Shown: positions 57,299 through 64,000 of the stretch, in pieces | Position numbering within the stretch: position 1 is the first letter of the stretch | How the letters are laid out: each line of letters begins with the position of its first letter | Assembly (NCBI RefSeq): GCF_900218065.1 | Contig: NZ_OBMU01000001.1 | Span: 396,336-460,335 of the forward strand | DNA length: 64,000 nucleotides | Reading direction: 5' to 3' | Origin: Novosphingobium sp. Chol11 | Lineage (GTDB): Bacteria; Pseudomonadota; Alphaproteobacteria; Sphingomonadales; Sphingomonadaceae | The notes under the pieces: model-generated | Seen by the model: only the letters and a program-made list of their open reading frames with translations | Database searches by the model: none | Told to the model about the DNA's origin: nothing | Position numbers and translations under genes: made by a program

Positions 57299-57912
57299 TC
57301 GAGCTGTTCATATCCGCCTTCGTCACCTTGTTCGTGGTCATCGATCCGCCGGGCTGCGCGCCCATCTACGCCAGCCTGACGACCGGCGCGAGCCATGCCC
57401 AGCGGCGGGCGATGGCGATCCGCGCGGTGGGGATCGCGGCGGTCATCCTGCTGATCTTCGCGCTGTGGGGAAAGCAGCTGCTGGGCGTACTTGGCATTGC
57501 GCTCGACAGCTTCCGGATCGCGGGCGGGATCATGCTGTTCATCATCGCGATGGACATGGTGTTCGAAAAGCGCACGCAGCGGCGCGAGGACCGGGCGCAC
57601 AAGATCGCGGAGACACCCGAGATCGAGGACGTGTCGGTATTCCCGATGGCGATGCCGATGATCGCCGGGCCGGGATCGATCGCGACGGTGATGCTGCTGA
57701 TGTCGCAGGCGGACGGGATCAGCCAGCGGCTGGTGGTGATCGGTGCGGTGGTGGTGACGCTGGCGCTGATGCTGGGGGCATTGCTGGCGGCGGGGCCGAT
57801 CATGGCGCGGCTGGGCAGCAAGATCGAGGCGGTGATTACCCGGCTTCTGGGGGTGCTGCTGGCCGCATTGGCCGCGCAGTTCGTGATCGATGGGTTGAAG
57901 GCGAGTTTTTGA
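57295..57912 (+). CDS. MarC-family membrane protein
   Basis: 205 residues, six predicted membrane helices: ELFISAFVTLFVVIDPPGCAPIYASL, AIRAVGIAAVILLIFALWGKQLL, ALDSFRIAGGIMLFIIAMDMVF, PMAMPMIAGPGSIATVMLLM, LVVIGAVVVTLALMLGALLAAGPI and the last LLGVLLAALAAQFVIDGL. The MarC (UPF0056) family has no proven transport role; the old link to antibiotic resistance is not supported. It is the last gene of a long coupled run. Confidence 0.93.
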   Translation: MIELFISAFVTLFVVIDPPGCAPIYASLTTGASHAQRRAMAIRAVGIAAVILLIFALWGKQLLGVLGIALDSFRIAGGIMLFIIAMDMVFEKRTQRREDRAHKIAETPEIEDVSVFPMAMPMIAGPGSIATVMLLMSQADGISQRLVVIGAVVVTLALMLGALLAAGPIMARLGSKIEAVITRLLGVLLAALAAQFVIDGLKASF

Positions 57913-57971
57913 CGCTTTTTAGCCGTTCGGATTGGACCTGTTGAAACCCCTACTTCTCATGAGAAAAGAAG

Positions 57972-57999
57972 GGCCCTTCGACAGGCTCAGGGCGAACGG
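57972..57999. repeat. Palindromic repeat, family C copy 2
   Basis: GGGCCCTTCGACAGGCTCAG followed by GGCGAACGG, the canonical single form of the family C element, between marC and its terminator. Confidence 0.75.
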
Positions 58000-58014
58000 A
58001 GGAGGAGGGTAAAG

Positions 58015-58050
58015 AAGCCGGGAGCGCTTGGGGCGCGTCCCGGCTTTTTT
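58015..58050 (+). terminator. Intrinsic terminator after the yggT-marC run
   Basis: AAGCCGGGA (58015-58023), a 14-base loop, TCCCGGCTT (58038-58046) and T to 58050. It also lies at the end of the converging OmpA gene. Confidence 0.8.
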
Positions 58051-58067
58051 GGTCATGGCGGCAGGCT

Positions 58068-58748
58068 TTAGGCCCGGATGTCGCTTTCCGTGACCGGCGC
58101 GATCTTGATTTCGACGCGGCGGTTGCTGGCCTTGCCCTCGGCCGTGGCGTTGGAAGCGATGGGCTGGGTTTCGCCGAAGCCGCGCGTCGCGATGCGGGCC
58201 GACTGGACACCGTGGCTGGTCAGATAGTCCGCGACCGACTGAGCGCGGCGTTCGGACAGGGTCTGGTTATAGGCGTCCGCGCCATCGCTGTCGGTGTGGC
58301 CGTACACGTCGATATAGGTTTTGGGATATTGGGCCAACACGGACGACACTTCGTCCAGCGTCGGGCGGAACTGCGGCTGGACGGCGGCGCTGTCGGTGGT
58401 GAAGGTGATGCCGGACGGCATGCGCAGCACCAGATTGTCGCCGTCACGGATCACGTCGACGCCGCTGCCTGCGGTTTCCTCGCGCAGCTTGCGCTCCTGC
58501 GCGTCCATGTAAGCGCCGATGCCAGCACCCGCGACCGCGCCAATGCCTGCGCCGAGGATCTTTTCCGTCCGGTCACGCTTGCCGCCGACCAGATCGCCCA
58601 GCAGATAGCCGCCGAGCGCGCCGCCGATGCCGCCGATCGCGGCCTTCGAAATCTGACGCTGGCCGGTATTGGGATCAGTCGTGCAGGCGGCGGTGGCGAG
58701 CATGGCGGCAAGTCCCGCCGTACCCAGGATGCGATGAGAAATCCGCAT
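58068..58748 (-). CDS. OmpA-family peptidoglycan-binding lipoprotein
   Basis: 226 residues. Lipoprotein signal ending ATAACTT (lipobox TAAC). A glycine-zipper segment (SKAAIGGIGGALGGYLLGDLVGGKRD and ILGAGIGAVAGAGIGAYMDAQE) follows, then an OmpA C-terminal domain (about 110-220) with YIDVYGHTDSDGADAYNQTLSERRAQSVADYL and RVEIKI, which bind DAP in murein. This YiaD-like design (zipper plus OmpA domain) tethers the outer membrane to the wall. SD AGGGAA upstream. Single gene. Confidence 0.92.
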   Translation of the reverse strand: MRISHRILGTAGLAAMLATAACTTDPNTGQRQISKAAIGGIGGALGGYLLGDLVGGKRDRTEKILGAGIGAVAGAGIGAYMDAQERKLREETAGSGVDVIRDGDNLVLRMPSGITFTTDSAAVQPQFRPTLDEVSSVLAQYPKTYIDVYGHTDSDGADAYNQTLSERRAQSVADYLTSHGVQSARIATRGFGETQPIASNATAEGKASNRRVEIKIAPVTESDIRA

Positions 58749-58903
58749 AGATTTGAGTTCCCTTATTTATCTTGCACCCGAAAGCGCGGATGCAGGCCCC
58801 AATCATCGAACCGGCGCTTTTGTTCCACCAGCGAACTGAACCCCAGATGATGCAACGGTTGTGAAATTGTAAGAAACAGGGTTATAGGGCGTAGCTGACC
58901 ACC

Positions 58904-60220
58904 ATGGCCACGATCCCCCCGCACGCTCCGACGCCCTTCCCCTGGGTAGATATCGTCATCATTCTGGCGCTTGTCGCGCTGAATGGCGTCTTCGCCATGT
59001 CGGAACTGGCGATCGTATCCGCCCGCCGTCCGCGCTTGCAGGCGATGGAAAAGGCAGGGCGGCGCGGCGCGCACACGGCGCTGATGCTGGCGAGCGATCC
59101 CGGCAAGTTTCTTTCCACCGTCCAGATCGGCATCACCCTGATCGGCATCGTCGCGGGTGCCTATTCCGGGGCGAGCCTGGGTGGGCCGGTGGGTGAGCGG
59201 TTGCAGCTGTTGGGCCTGTCGCCCAACGTTGCCGAAAATCTCGGCTTTGCGGTCGTCATCGGCCTGACGACCTACGCGTCGCTGATCATCGGTGAGCTGG
59301 TGCCCAAGCAGTTCGCGTTGCGCGCGCCTGAGCCGATCGCCGTTGTCATGGCGACGCCGATGCTGTGGCTGGCGAAGATCACCGCGCCCATCGTGTGGGT
59401 ACTGGACGGGTCGAGCGCGCTCATTTTCCGCCTGCTGCGCATGACGCGGGAGTCCGAACATCATGTGACGGCCGAGGAACTGCACCTGATCGTGGCGGAA
59501 GCGAGCCGTTCCGGCGTAATCGAGGAAAGCGAGCGCGCCATCATTTCGGGCGTGGTGCGGCTGGCCGACCGCCCGGTGCGCGAGGTCATGACGCCGCGGA
59601 TGGACGTCGATTGGATCGACATCAACGCGGACGATGAGACGGTCCGCGCAAGGCTGCTCAAGACTCCGCACACGCGGCTTCCGGTGGGACGGGGCACGGT
59701 GGAGGATATTATCGGCGTCGTGCAGGCGCGCGACATCATGACGGCGCTGTTCCGGGGAGAGCGGCTCGATGTCGGATCGCTGATGCGCCGGGTGGAGGTG
59801 GTGCCCGACCAGGTCGACGCCATGGACGCCCTGGAAGTGCTGCGCCGCGCCGACGTGCCGATGGTGATGGTGCATGACGAATATGGCCATTTCGAAGGCA
59901 TCGCGACGCCTGCCGACCTGTTGTCGGCGATCGCGGGCCACTTCGCATCCGACCGCGACGTGCATGATGAACCCGATGTCGTGGAACGGGACGATGGCAG
60001 CTTGCTGGTGTCGGGGCAGATGCCGGTGGACCTGCTGGCGGACCGGATCGGCATCGACCTGCCGGAGCACCGCGACTATGCGACGGTGGCGGGCCATGCG
60101 CTGTGGCTGCTCAAGCGCCTGCCGGAAGTGGGCGACTTCATCGAGGATCAGGGATGGCGCTTCGAGATCGTCGATATGGACGGGCGCAAGATCGACAAGC
60201 TGCTGGTGGCGGAGCGGTAG
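58904..60220 (+). CDS. CNNM/CorC-type membrane protein with CBS pair (hemolysin family)
   Basis: 438 residues. An N-terminal DUF21 membrane domain (about 15-200, three to four helices with ALVALNGVFAMSELAIVSARRPRLQ and FLSTVQIGITLIGIVAGAYSGASLG), a CBS pair (about 215-335; VREVMTPRMDVDWI, HTRLPVGRG, DEYGHFEGIATPADLLSAIAG) and a C-terminal CorC_HlyC transporter-associated domain (about 350-438). Members are linked to magnesium/cobalt efflux. The hemolysin label is historical. The strong hairpin at 60240 follows. Confidence 0.92.
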   Translation: MATIPPHAPTPFPWVDIVIILALVALNGVFAMSELAIVSARRPRLQAMEKAGRRGAHTALMLASDPGKFLSTVQIGITLIGIVAGAYSGASLGGPVGERLQLLGLSPNVAENLGFAVVIGLTTYASLIIGELVPKQFALRAPEPIAVVMATPMLWLAKITAPIVWVLDGSSALIFRLLRMTRESEHHVTAEELHLIVAEASRSGVIEESERAIISGVVRLADRPVREVMTPRMDVDWIDINADDETVRARLLKTPHTRLPVGRGTVEDIIGVVQARDIMTALFRGERLDVGSLMRRVEVVPDQVDAMDALEVLRRADVPMVMVHDEYGHFEGIATPADLLSAIAGHFASDRDVHDEPDVVERDDGSLLVSGQMPVDLLADRIGIDLPEHRDYATVAGHALWLLKRLPEVGDFIEDQGWRFEIVDMDGRKIDKLLVAER

Positions 60221-60239
60221 AGAACAGCTCGGGTAAGCA

Positions 60240-60279
60240 GGAGCCGGAAAGCGATGCTTTCCGGCTCCATGCGGTTTTT
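60240..60279 (+). terminator. Strong hairpin after the CBS membrane-protein gene
   Basis: GGAGCCGGAAAGC (60240-60252), GAT, GCTTTCCGGCTCC (60256-60268): a 13-bp perfect stem, then ATGCGGTTTTTA. The T-run is about ten bases away from the stem, so it may be a bidirectional or imperfect terminator for the two convergent genes. Confidence 0.65.
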
Positions 60280-60799
60280 AGATGGTGGCGTTGCGGGCCT
60301 GAGACGCGTTGTGACCGCCGTTGCGGTACAGCACCTCGCGGACGCGCCCGGCATCCAGTCCGGCGTCGGCAACCGTGACGAGCACGGCGCCGTCCTTCAG
60401 ACGGCCGCCATAATAGTCAGCGTCTTCCTTGCTGACCCCATGCTTGGTCAGCGCCTCATTGAGGCTTCCGCCGATCGCGCCGACGACAGCGCCGATGCCC
60501 ACGGCTTCGGGGACGGCCGACGCGGCGATAGCGCCAGCGGCTGCGAGCGGCCCGACGCCGGGGATCGCCAGCGCCGCGACGCCCAGTCCTGCGCCCAGCG
60601 CGCCGCCACCCAGAATGCCCCGGAGAATGTTCCGATGGTGCTCGTCGGTGATCTCGCCGTCGCCGCTGGTGGTCGTGGTCGTGCCGCCATGGTGGGCGAT
60701 GACGGACAGGTCACTGTCATTCACGCCGAGCGTGCGTAGCTCCGATACTGCCCTTTCGGCCTCTGCGTGTGAGTCGAAAATAGCTGATGCCTGTACCAT
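60278..60799 (-). CDS. YflT-like general stress protein with glycine-rich membrane segment
   Basis: 173 residues. The N-terminal part (about 1-50: ASAIFDSHAEAERAVSELRTLGVNDSDLSVIAHHG) is the alpha/beta fold of general-stress YflT/heat-induced proteins; then a Gly/Ala-rich hydrophobic region (about 65-120: ILGGGALGAGLGVAALAIPGVGPLAAAGAIAASAVPEAVG) and a second alpha/beta unit (about 130-173: LTKHGVSKEDADYYGGRLKDGAVLVTVADAG). Similar proteins are induced by osmotic or desiccation stress. An EcfG-type promoter lies 48 bases upstream. Confidence 0.85.
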   Translation of the reverse strand: MVQASAIFDSHAEAERAVSELRTLGVNDSDLSVIAHHGGTTTTTSGDGEITDEHHRNILRGILGGGALGAGLGVAALAIPGVGPLAAAGAIAASAVPEAVGIGAVVGAIGGSLNEALTKHGVSKEDADYYGGRLKDGAVLVTVADAGLDAGRVREVLYRNGGHNASQARNATI

Positions 60800-60846
60800 G
60801 ACCGGGTCCTTTCCTGGGCTTTGCTGCTGTGTTGCAGACGAGCCTG

Positions 60847-60871
60847 AACCCGAAGCGCATGCCGATGTTCC
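60847..60871 (-). promoter_or_regulatory. EcfG (general stress sigma factor) promoter
   Basis: On the minus strand: GGAAC (60867-60871), a 17-base spacer, GTT (60847-60849), 48 bases before ATG 60799. It fits the alphaproteobacterial general stress pattern GGAAC-N16/17-GTT. The downstream gene is a general-stress-type protein, so the two agree. Confidence 0.7.
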
Positions 60872-61127
60872 GTGGCAAGCGACGGGAAGAGGGTGGGCGA
60901 GCGGTAGGTGAGGTGACTGGATGGGCTTGATGATTGAAGCATGGGGTGAGCAGCGGTCGGAACCACACGAGCGTTGCGCTGGCCCACCCCCCCGACCCCC
61001 TCCCGCCTGCGGGAGGGGGAGCAGGTGCGCGCTCCTGGCTTTGGTTCCGGATGGGCCGCTTACCCCCTAAACACAACGGGCGCGGCAATCGTGCCGCGCC
61101 CGTCAGTTCGTCAGAAGGGGCTAGCCC
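60872..61127. other. Gene-free stretch with a B repeat
   Basis: Between the stress-gene promoter and the end of the cytochrome gene. It contains no credible gene. B copy 5 occupies about 60970-61024. A GGGCGCGGC/GCCGCGCCC inverted pair at 61078-61102 may form a hairpin at the 3' end of the cytochrome gene. Confidence 0.45.
60970..61024. repeat. Palindromic repeat, family B copy 5
   Basis: GCGTTGCGCTGGCCCACCCC then CCCTCCCGCCTGCGGGAGGG and GGAGCAGG. Same orientation as copies 1 and 3. Confidence 0.85.
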
Positions 61128-61787
61128 TTATTTGCCGGGGGCAGCGGGCCCGGTCGCGGGTGCGGCGTTGGCCGGGGCCTTGCCTTCGACGCTTTCGGCG
61201 GCGTTCGTGGCGTTGCCTGCGGCTTCAGCAGGGGTGGCGCTGGCGTCGGCGGGTGCCGCGTCGGCGGCGGGCAGCGGCAGGTTGGAGCCCTGCGTGTTCA
61301 TCCAGGCGATGAGGTTCGCGCGGTCGGCCGGGTTGCCGAGGCCAGCGAAGGTCATCTTGGTGCCGGGCGCGAATTCGCGCGGGCTCTTCAGCCAATGGTC
61401 AAGATTTTCGAAAGTCCAGTTGCCGCCCTTGCTCTTGAGCGCGTCGGAGAAGGCGAAGCCGCCCTTGCCCTGGCCGATGGCTTCGCCCACGGTCGCAAAG
61501 AGGTTGGGGCCGATGCCGTTGGCTCCGCCCTGATTGATGGTGTGGCATGCGGCGCACTTGGCGAAGACCTTTTCACCGGCCGCGACATCGGCGCTGGCGA
61601 GCAGGGTGTTGAGGCCGGGGCCGCTGGCCGCGCCGCCTTCACCTTCGGCCTCGACGCCTTCGATCGCATAGCCCATCTTTTCGGGACGTTCCGCGTGGAA
61701 ATATTTGGAGCTGACGATGCCGCCACCCAGCGCAATGATTCCCGCAAACAACGCCCAGCCTGCAACGGTGTTGAAACGATCACTCAT
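61128..61787 (-). CDS. Membrane-anchored cytochrome c (CycM-like)
   Basis: 219 residues. One N-terminal membrane anchor (VAGWALFAGIIALGGGIVSS), a short acidic linker, and a class I cytochrome c domain (about 65-170) with haem motif CAACH, GIGPNLFATVGEAIGQGKGGFAFSDALK and the axial Met in PGTKMTFAGL. The C-terminal 50 residues are Ala/Pro/Glu-rich. CycM-type cytochromes carry electrons from the bc1 complex to the aa3 oxidase. Divergent from pheA by 186 bases. The PCu(A)C copper chaperone for such an oxidase is elsewhere in this window. Confidence 0.94.
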   Translation of the reverse strand: MSDRFNTVAGWALFAGIIALGGGIVSSKYFHAERPEKMGYAIEGVEAEGEGGAASGPGLNTLLASADVAAGEKVFAKCAACHTINQGGANGIGPNLFATVGEAIGQGKGGFAFSDALKSKGGNWTFENLDHWLKSPREFAPGTKMTFAGLGNPADRANLIAWMNTQGSNLPLPAADAAPADASATPAEAAGNATNAAESVEGKAPANAAPATGPAAPGK

Positions 61788-61973
61788 TTCGCTTGGATTC
61801 CCTTGAATTTCTGTTCTGGCGGCTTGGTTTCCGCGCCCCCTCTAGCGCGCTGCCATAATGGCGCAAGAGCGAACGTGCAAGCATGGTTGAACGGCGGGGC
61901 GCCGGGGCGGTGCGCGGCCAAGCGCCCGTTCCGCTTGCGCGCGCGGGGAGGAGTGCCTAAGCGCGCTGCATCC

Positions 61974-62864
61974 ATGGAAAACTATCCTGCCCCCGCCCGC
62001 GCGCTGGTCGCGGAACTCGCTGAAAAGGCCGCAGCCGACCCGTCGCGAGCCATTGCCTATCAGGGCGCGCCGGGCGCCAATTCGCACCTCGCGGCGCTTG
62101 GATATGCGCCCGATTGGGTGCCGCTGCCCTGCTTCGCCTTTGAAGATGCGATCGATGCCGTGCGCGGCGGAATCGCAGCGCGGGCGATCATTCCTATCGA
62201 AAACAGCCTGCACGGGCGCGTCGCCGACATGCATTTCCTGCTGCCCGAATCGGGGCTGCATATCATCGACGAATATTTCCTGCGCATTCGCCACTGCCTG
62301 ATGGCGGTGGATGACGGCCCGGTCAAAAGCGCGATCAGCCATCCGCAGGCGCTGGGGCAATGCCGCCATTATCTGCGCGAGCGGGGAATCCAACCGGTCG
62401 CCTATGCGGATACGGCGGGCGCGGCGGCGCTGGTGGCGGAATCGCGCAAGCCCGGCGAAGGCGCCGTCGCCCCCTATCTGGCGGCAGAGCTTTATGGGCT
62501 GAAGATGGTGGCGGAGAATATCGAGGATAGCGACGACAATATGACGCGCTTCCTCGTGCTGTCGCGCGAGCCGCAGATGCCGCAGGCCGACGACGCGCCG
62601 GTGATGACGACATTCCTGTTCGAGGTGAAGAATGTGCCCGCCGCGCTTTACAAGGCGATGGGCGGCTTTGCGACGAACGGCGTCAACATGACCAAGCTGG
62701 AAAGCTATCAGCGGGGCGCGAGCTTCGCGGCGACGGAGTTTTTCTGCGACATCGAGGGCATGCCGGGCGACCCCGCCGTGGACCGGGCGCTTGCCGAACT
62801 GGAATTCCACAGCAAGTGGGTGCGCATGCTGGGCAGTTACCGCCAGGCGCGTCCGCGGACCTGA
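61974..62864 (+). CDS. pheA: Prephenate dehydratase
   Basis: 296 residues from ATG 61974 (the longer open frame upstream crosses non-coding DNA). Catalytic domain (about 25-200) with IAYQGAPGANSHLAA, AIIPIENSLHGRV and the TRF motif in NMTRFLVLSRE; C-terminal ACT domain (about 205-290) with GVNMTKLESYQRG, the phenylalanine-binding region. It converts prephenate to phenylpyruvate and is inhibited by phenylalanine. No chorismate mutase is fused. Its TGA overlaps the next ATG (TGATG at 62862-62866). Confidence 0.97.
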   Translation: MENYPAPARALVAELAEKAAADPSRAIAYQGAPGANSHLAALGYAPDWVPLPCFAFEDAIDAVRGGIAARAIIPIENSLHGRVADMHFLLPESGLHIIDEYFLRIRHCLMAVDDGPVKSAISHPQALGQCRHYLRERGIQPVAYADTAGAAALVAESRKPGEGAVAPYLAAELYGLKMVAENIEDSDDNMTRFLVLSREPQMPQADDAPVMTTFLFEVKNVPAALYKAMGGFATNGVNMTKLESYQRGASFAATEFFCDIEGMPGDPAVDRALAELEFHSKWVRMLGSYRQARPRT

Positions 62865-63646
62865 TGGAGGGACCTGAAGGGGTGACGGGCCGGGTGCTGC
62901 CGCTTATAGTCGACCCCATGCTGGCCGCGATCCTTCTTTCCGCTCTTGCCATGAGCGCGATCGTGGCGGTCCGTTACCTGGTCACCAGCGGCGGCTTTGC
63001 CTTCGCGACCCGTGTCCGGCAACCGGGCCTCTATGCCGGGCTCGACCCGCAGATCCGGCGGGAGATCGCATGGTCGCTGGCGTCCGCGTTTATCTACGGC
63101 ATCCCGGCGGGCGTGGTCGCCTGGGGATGGCAGGCGCAGGGCTGGACGCGCATCTATACGGATGCCGACGCCTATCCGCTCTGGTATCTGCCGGTTTCGG
63201 TGCTGCTCTACCTCGCCGCGCATGACAGCTGGTTTTACTGGACGCATCGCTGGATGCACCGGCCGCGCCTGTTCCGCGCGGCCCATGCGGTGCACCATGC
63301 GAGCCGTCCGCCCACGGCCTGGGCGGCGATGAGCTTTCACCCGTGGGAGGCGTTGAGCGGCGCGATCGTCATTCCGGCGCTCGTCTTCCTGATCCCCATT
63401 CATGTGGCGGCTCTCGGCTGCGTGCTGACGATCATGACGGTGATGGGCGTGTCCAATCATATGGGGTGGGAGATGTTTCCGCGCTGGATGGTGCAAGGTC
63501 CGGCGGGCCGCTGGTTGATCACGGCCAGCCATCATCAGCGGCATCATGAACAATATAATTGCAATTACGGGCTCTATTTCCGTGTCTGGGATCGGCTGTG
63601 CGGGACGGATCGGGGATTGGGCGAGTTCGAGAAAGGGCGTCGATGA
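62864..63646 (+). CDS. Fatty-acid-hydroxylase/sterol-desaturase family membrane protein
   Basis: 260 residues from ATG 62864, whose A is the last base of the pheA stop; ATG 62918 is the alternative. Four to five membrane helices. The histidine clusters of di-iron hydroxylases are complete: HDSWFYWTHRWMHRPRLF, HAVHHASRPPTAWAAMSFHPWE, SNHMGWE and SHHQRHHEQYNCNYG. Members hydroxylate sterols, fatty acids or carotenoids; in sphingomonads a carotenoid or hopanoid-related lipid substrate is plausible but not shown. ATGA overlap with the DUF2141 gene (63643). Confidence 0.85.
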   Translation: MEGPEGVTGRVLPLIVDPMLAAILLSALAMSAIVAVRYLVTSGGFAFATRVRQPGLYAGLDPQIRREIAWSLASAFIYGIPAGVVAWGWQAQGWTRIYTDADAYPLWYLPVSVLLYLAAHDSWFYWTHRWMHRPRLFRAAHAVHHASRPPTAWAAMSFHPWEALSGAIVIPALVFLIPIHVAALGCVLTIMTVMGVSNHMGWEMFPRWMVQGPAGRWLITASHHQRHHEQYNCNYGLYFRVWDRLCGTDRGLGEFEKGRR

Positions 63647-64000
63647 GGGGGAAGCTGCTGTTGCTGGCGGGGGCGCTGATGGCCGGTTCCGGCGCGGCCC
63701 CGGCGCCTGAGGCCCAGCCGCTCAGCATCGGAGTGCAGGGCTTGCGGTCCATGAAGGGCGACCTGCTCATATGCGTGGCGCGCTCGGCGGCCTATTTCCC
63801 GGATTGCAGCAAGGACCCGCAAAAGCGCCATCTGGTGGTGCCCGCGACGAACGCGGCTATTCCCTTGGGCGACATGGCTCCGGGGACTTATGCCATCGCC
63901 ATCATCCATGACGAAAATGGCAATGGGAAGCTGGATACCTTTGCCGGTATCCCGCGCGAGGGCGTGGGTTTTTCCCGGAACCCGGCGATCCGCTTTGGCG
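63643..64000 (+). CDS. DUF2141-family exported protein (partial, 5' end)
   Basis: 119 codons are present, then the window ends. Signal peptide (MRGKLLLLAGALMAGSGAA). The DUF2141 motif IAIIHDENGNGKLDTFAGIPREGVGFSRNP is clear, with an EF-hand-like DxNxNGKLD. Such small periplasmic beta proteins are common near lipid or carotenoid genes; the function is unknown. ATG 63643 overlaps the upstream stop. Confidence 0.85.
   Translation, partial: MRGKLLLLAGALMAGSGAAPAPEAQPLSIGVQGLRSMKGDLLICVARSAAYFPDCSKDPQKRHLVVPATNAAIPLGDMAPGTYAIAIIHDENGNGKLDTFAGIPREGVGFSRNPAIRFG

Overview
The window is a gene-dense, GC-rich alphaproteobacterial chromosome segment. Protein style and gene order point to a sphingomonad (Sphingomonadaceae, Sphingobium-like): mltA next to an Smr-domain gene, purMN divergent from a DUF2066-hda-ppk1-ppx run, methionine synthase split over two genes, and many TonB- and DUF-type exported proteins. 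This assignment is inferred from family style, not from a marker-gene search. No rRNA, tRNA, CRISPR array, prophage or insertion sequence was recognised.

Layout. 1-6.5 kb: end of mltA, an Smr protein, a membrane GGDEF/EAL protein, dapE, a cupin, a Tat-type LD-carboxypeptidase, and a PCu(A)C copper chaperone overlapping an HEMTH protein. 6.5-9.9 kb: dnaK-dnaJ behind a very good heat-shock (RpoH) promoter, with a palindromic repeat between the two genes. 9.9-18.4 kb: a secreted esterase, an acyl-CoA dehydrogenase with its MerR regulator and operator, a DUF2946/TonB-receptor pair, a COG2509-type flavoprotein and a TonB-C-like exported protein. 18.5-21.8 kb: DUF6894, a Crp/Fnr regulator, and a compact phosphorelay (GAF-PAS kinase, receiver, Hpt). 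21.9-25.6 kb: rplJL with a structured leader and the bifunctional rel gene. 25.7-28.2 kb: HxlR and LytS/LytTR-type regulators. 28.2-31.7 kb: a GtrA/GT-C-like membrane pair, tadA and rpmB. 31.9-34 kb: a phytase-like esterase and two repetitive envelope proteins. 34.2-39.9 kb: an ArsR-methyltransferase regulator (SahR type) with a perfect palindromic operator, then metF and the two halves of metH, a methionine-cycle operon. 39.9-46.3 kb: SGNH hydrolase, class A beta-lactamase-like protein, alpha/beta hydrolase, nadB, a DUF559 endonuclease-like gene between inverted repeats, an ABC ATPase and a small HTH protein. 46.3-54 kb: purN, purM, DUF2066, hda, ppk1 and ppx. 54-57.9 kb: argB, yggT, yggU, folD, an exported NTF2-like protein and marC. 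58-64 kb: an OmpA lipoprotein, a CBS/CorC-type membrane protein, a YflT-like stress protein behind a perfect EcfG-type promoter, a membrane cytochrome c, pheA, a fatty-acid-hydroxylase-family protein and a truncated DUF2141 gene.

Most of the window is core housekeeping DNA. The accessory signal is in the intergenic DNA. Four families of palindromic repeats (called A to D here) recur between genes: A between dnaK and dnaJ, between the two halves of metH, and before argB; B around the DUF559 gene, within the purM-purN gap and elsewhere; C and D as hairpin-forming copies. Some place a hairpin, a U-tract or the Shine-Dalgarno sequence of a gene exactly where expression of an operon would be set. 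The strongest leads are the A repeat forming a terminator/SD-sequestering hairpin directly before dnaJ, the DUF559 gene whose ends are made of inverted B repeats, and the operator-controlled methionine operon with split metH. No clearly new multi-gene defence or biosynthetic system was found.
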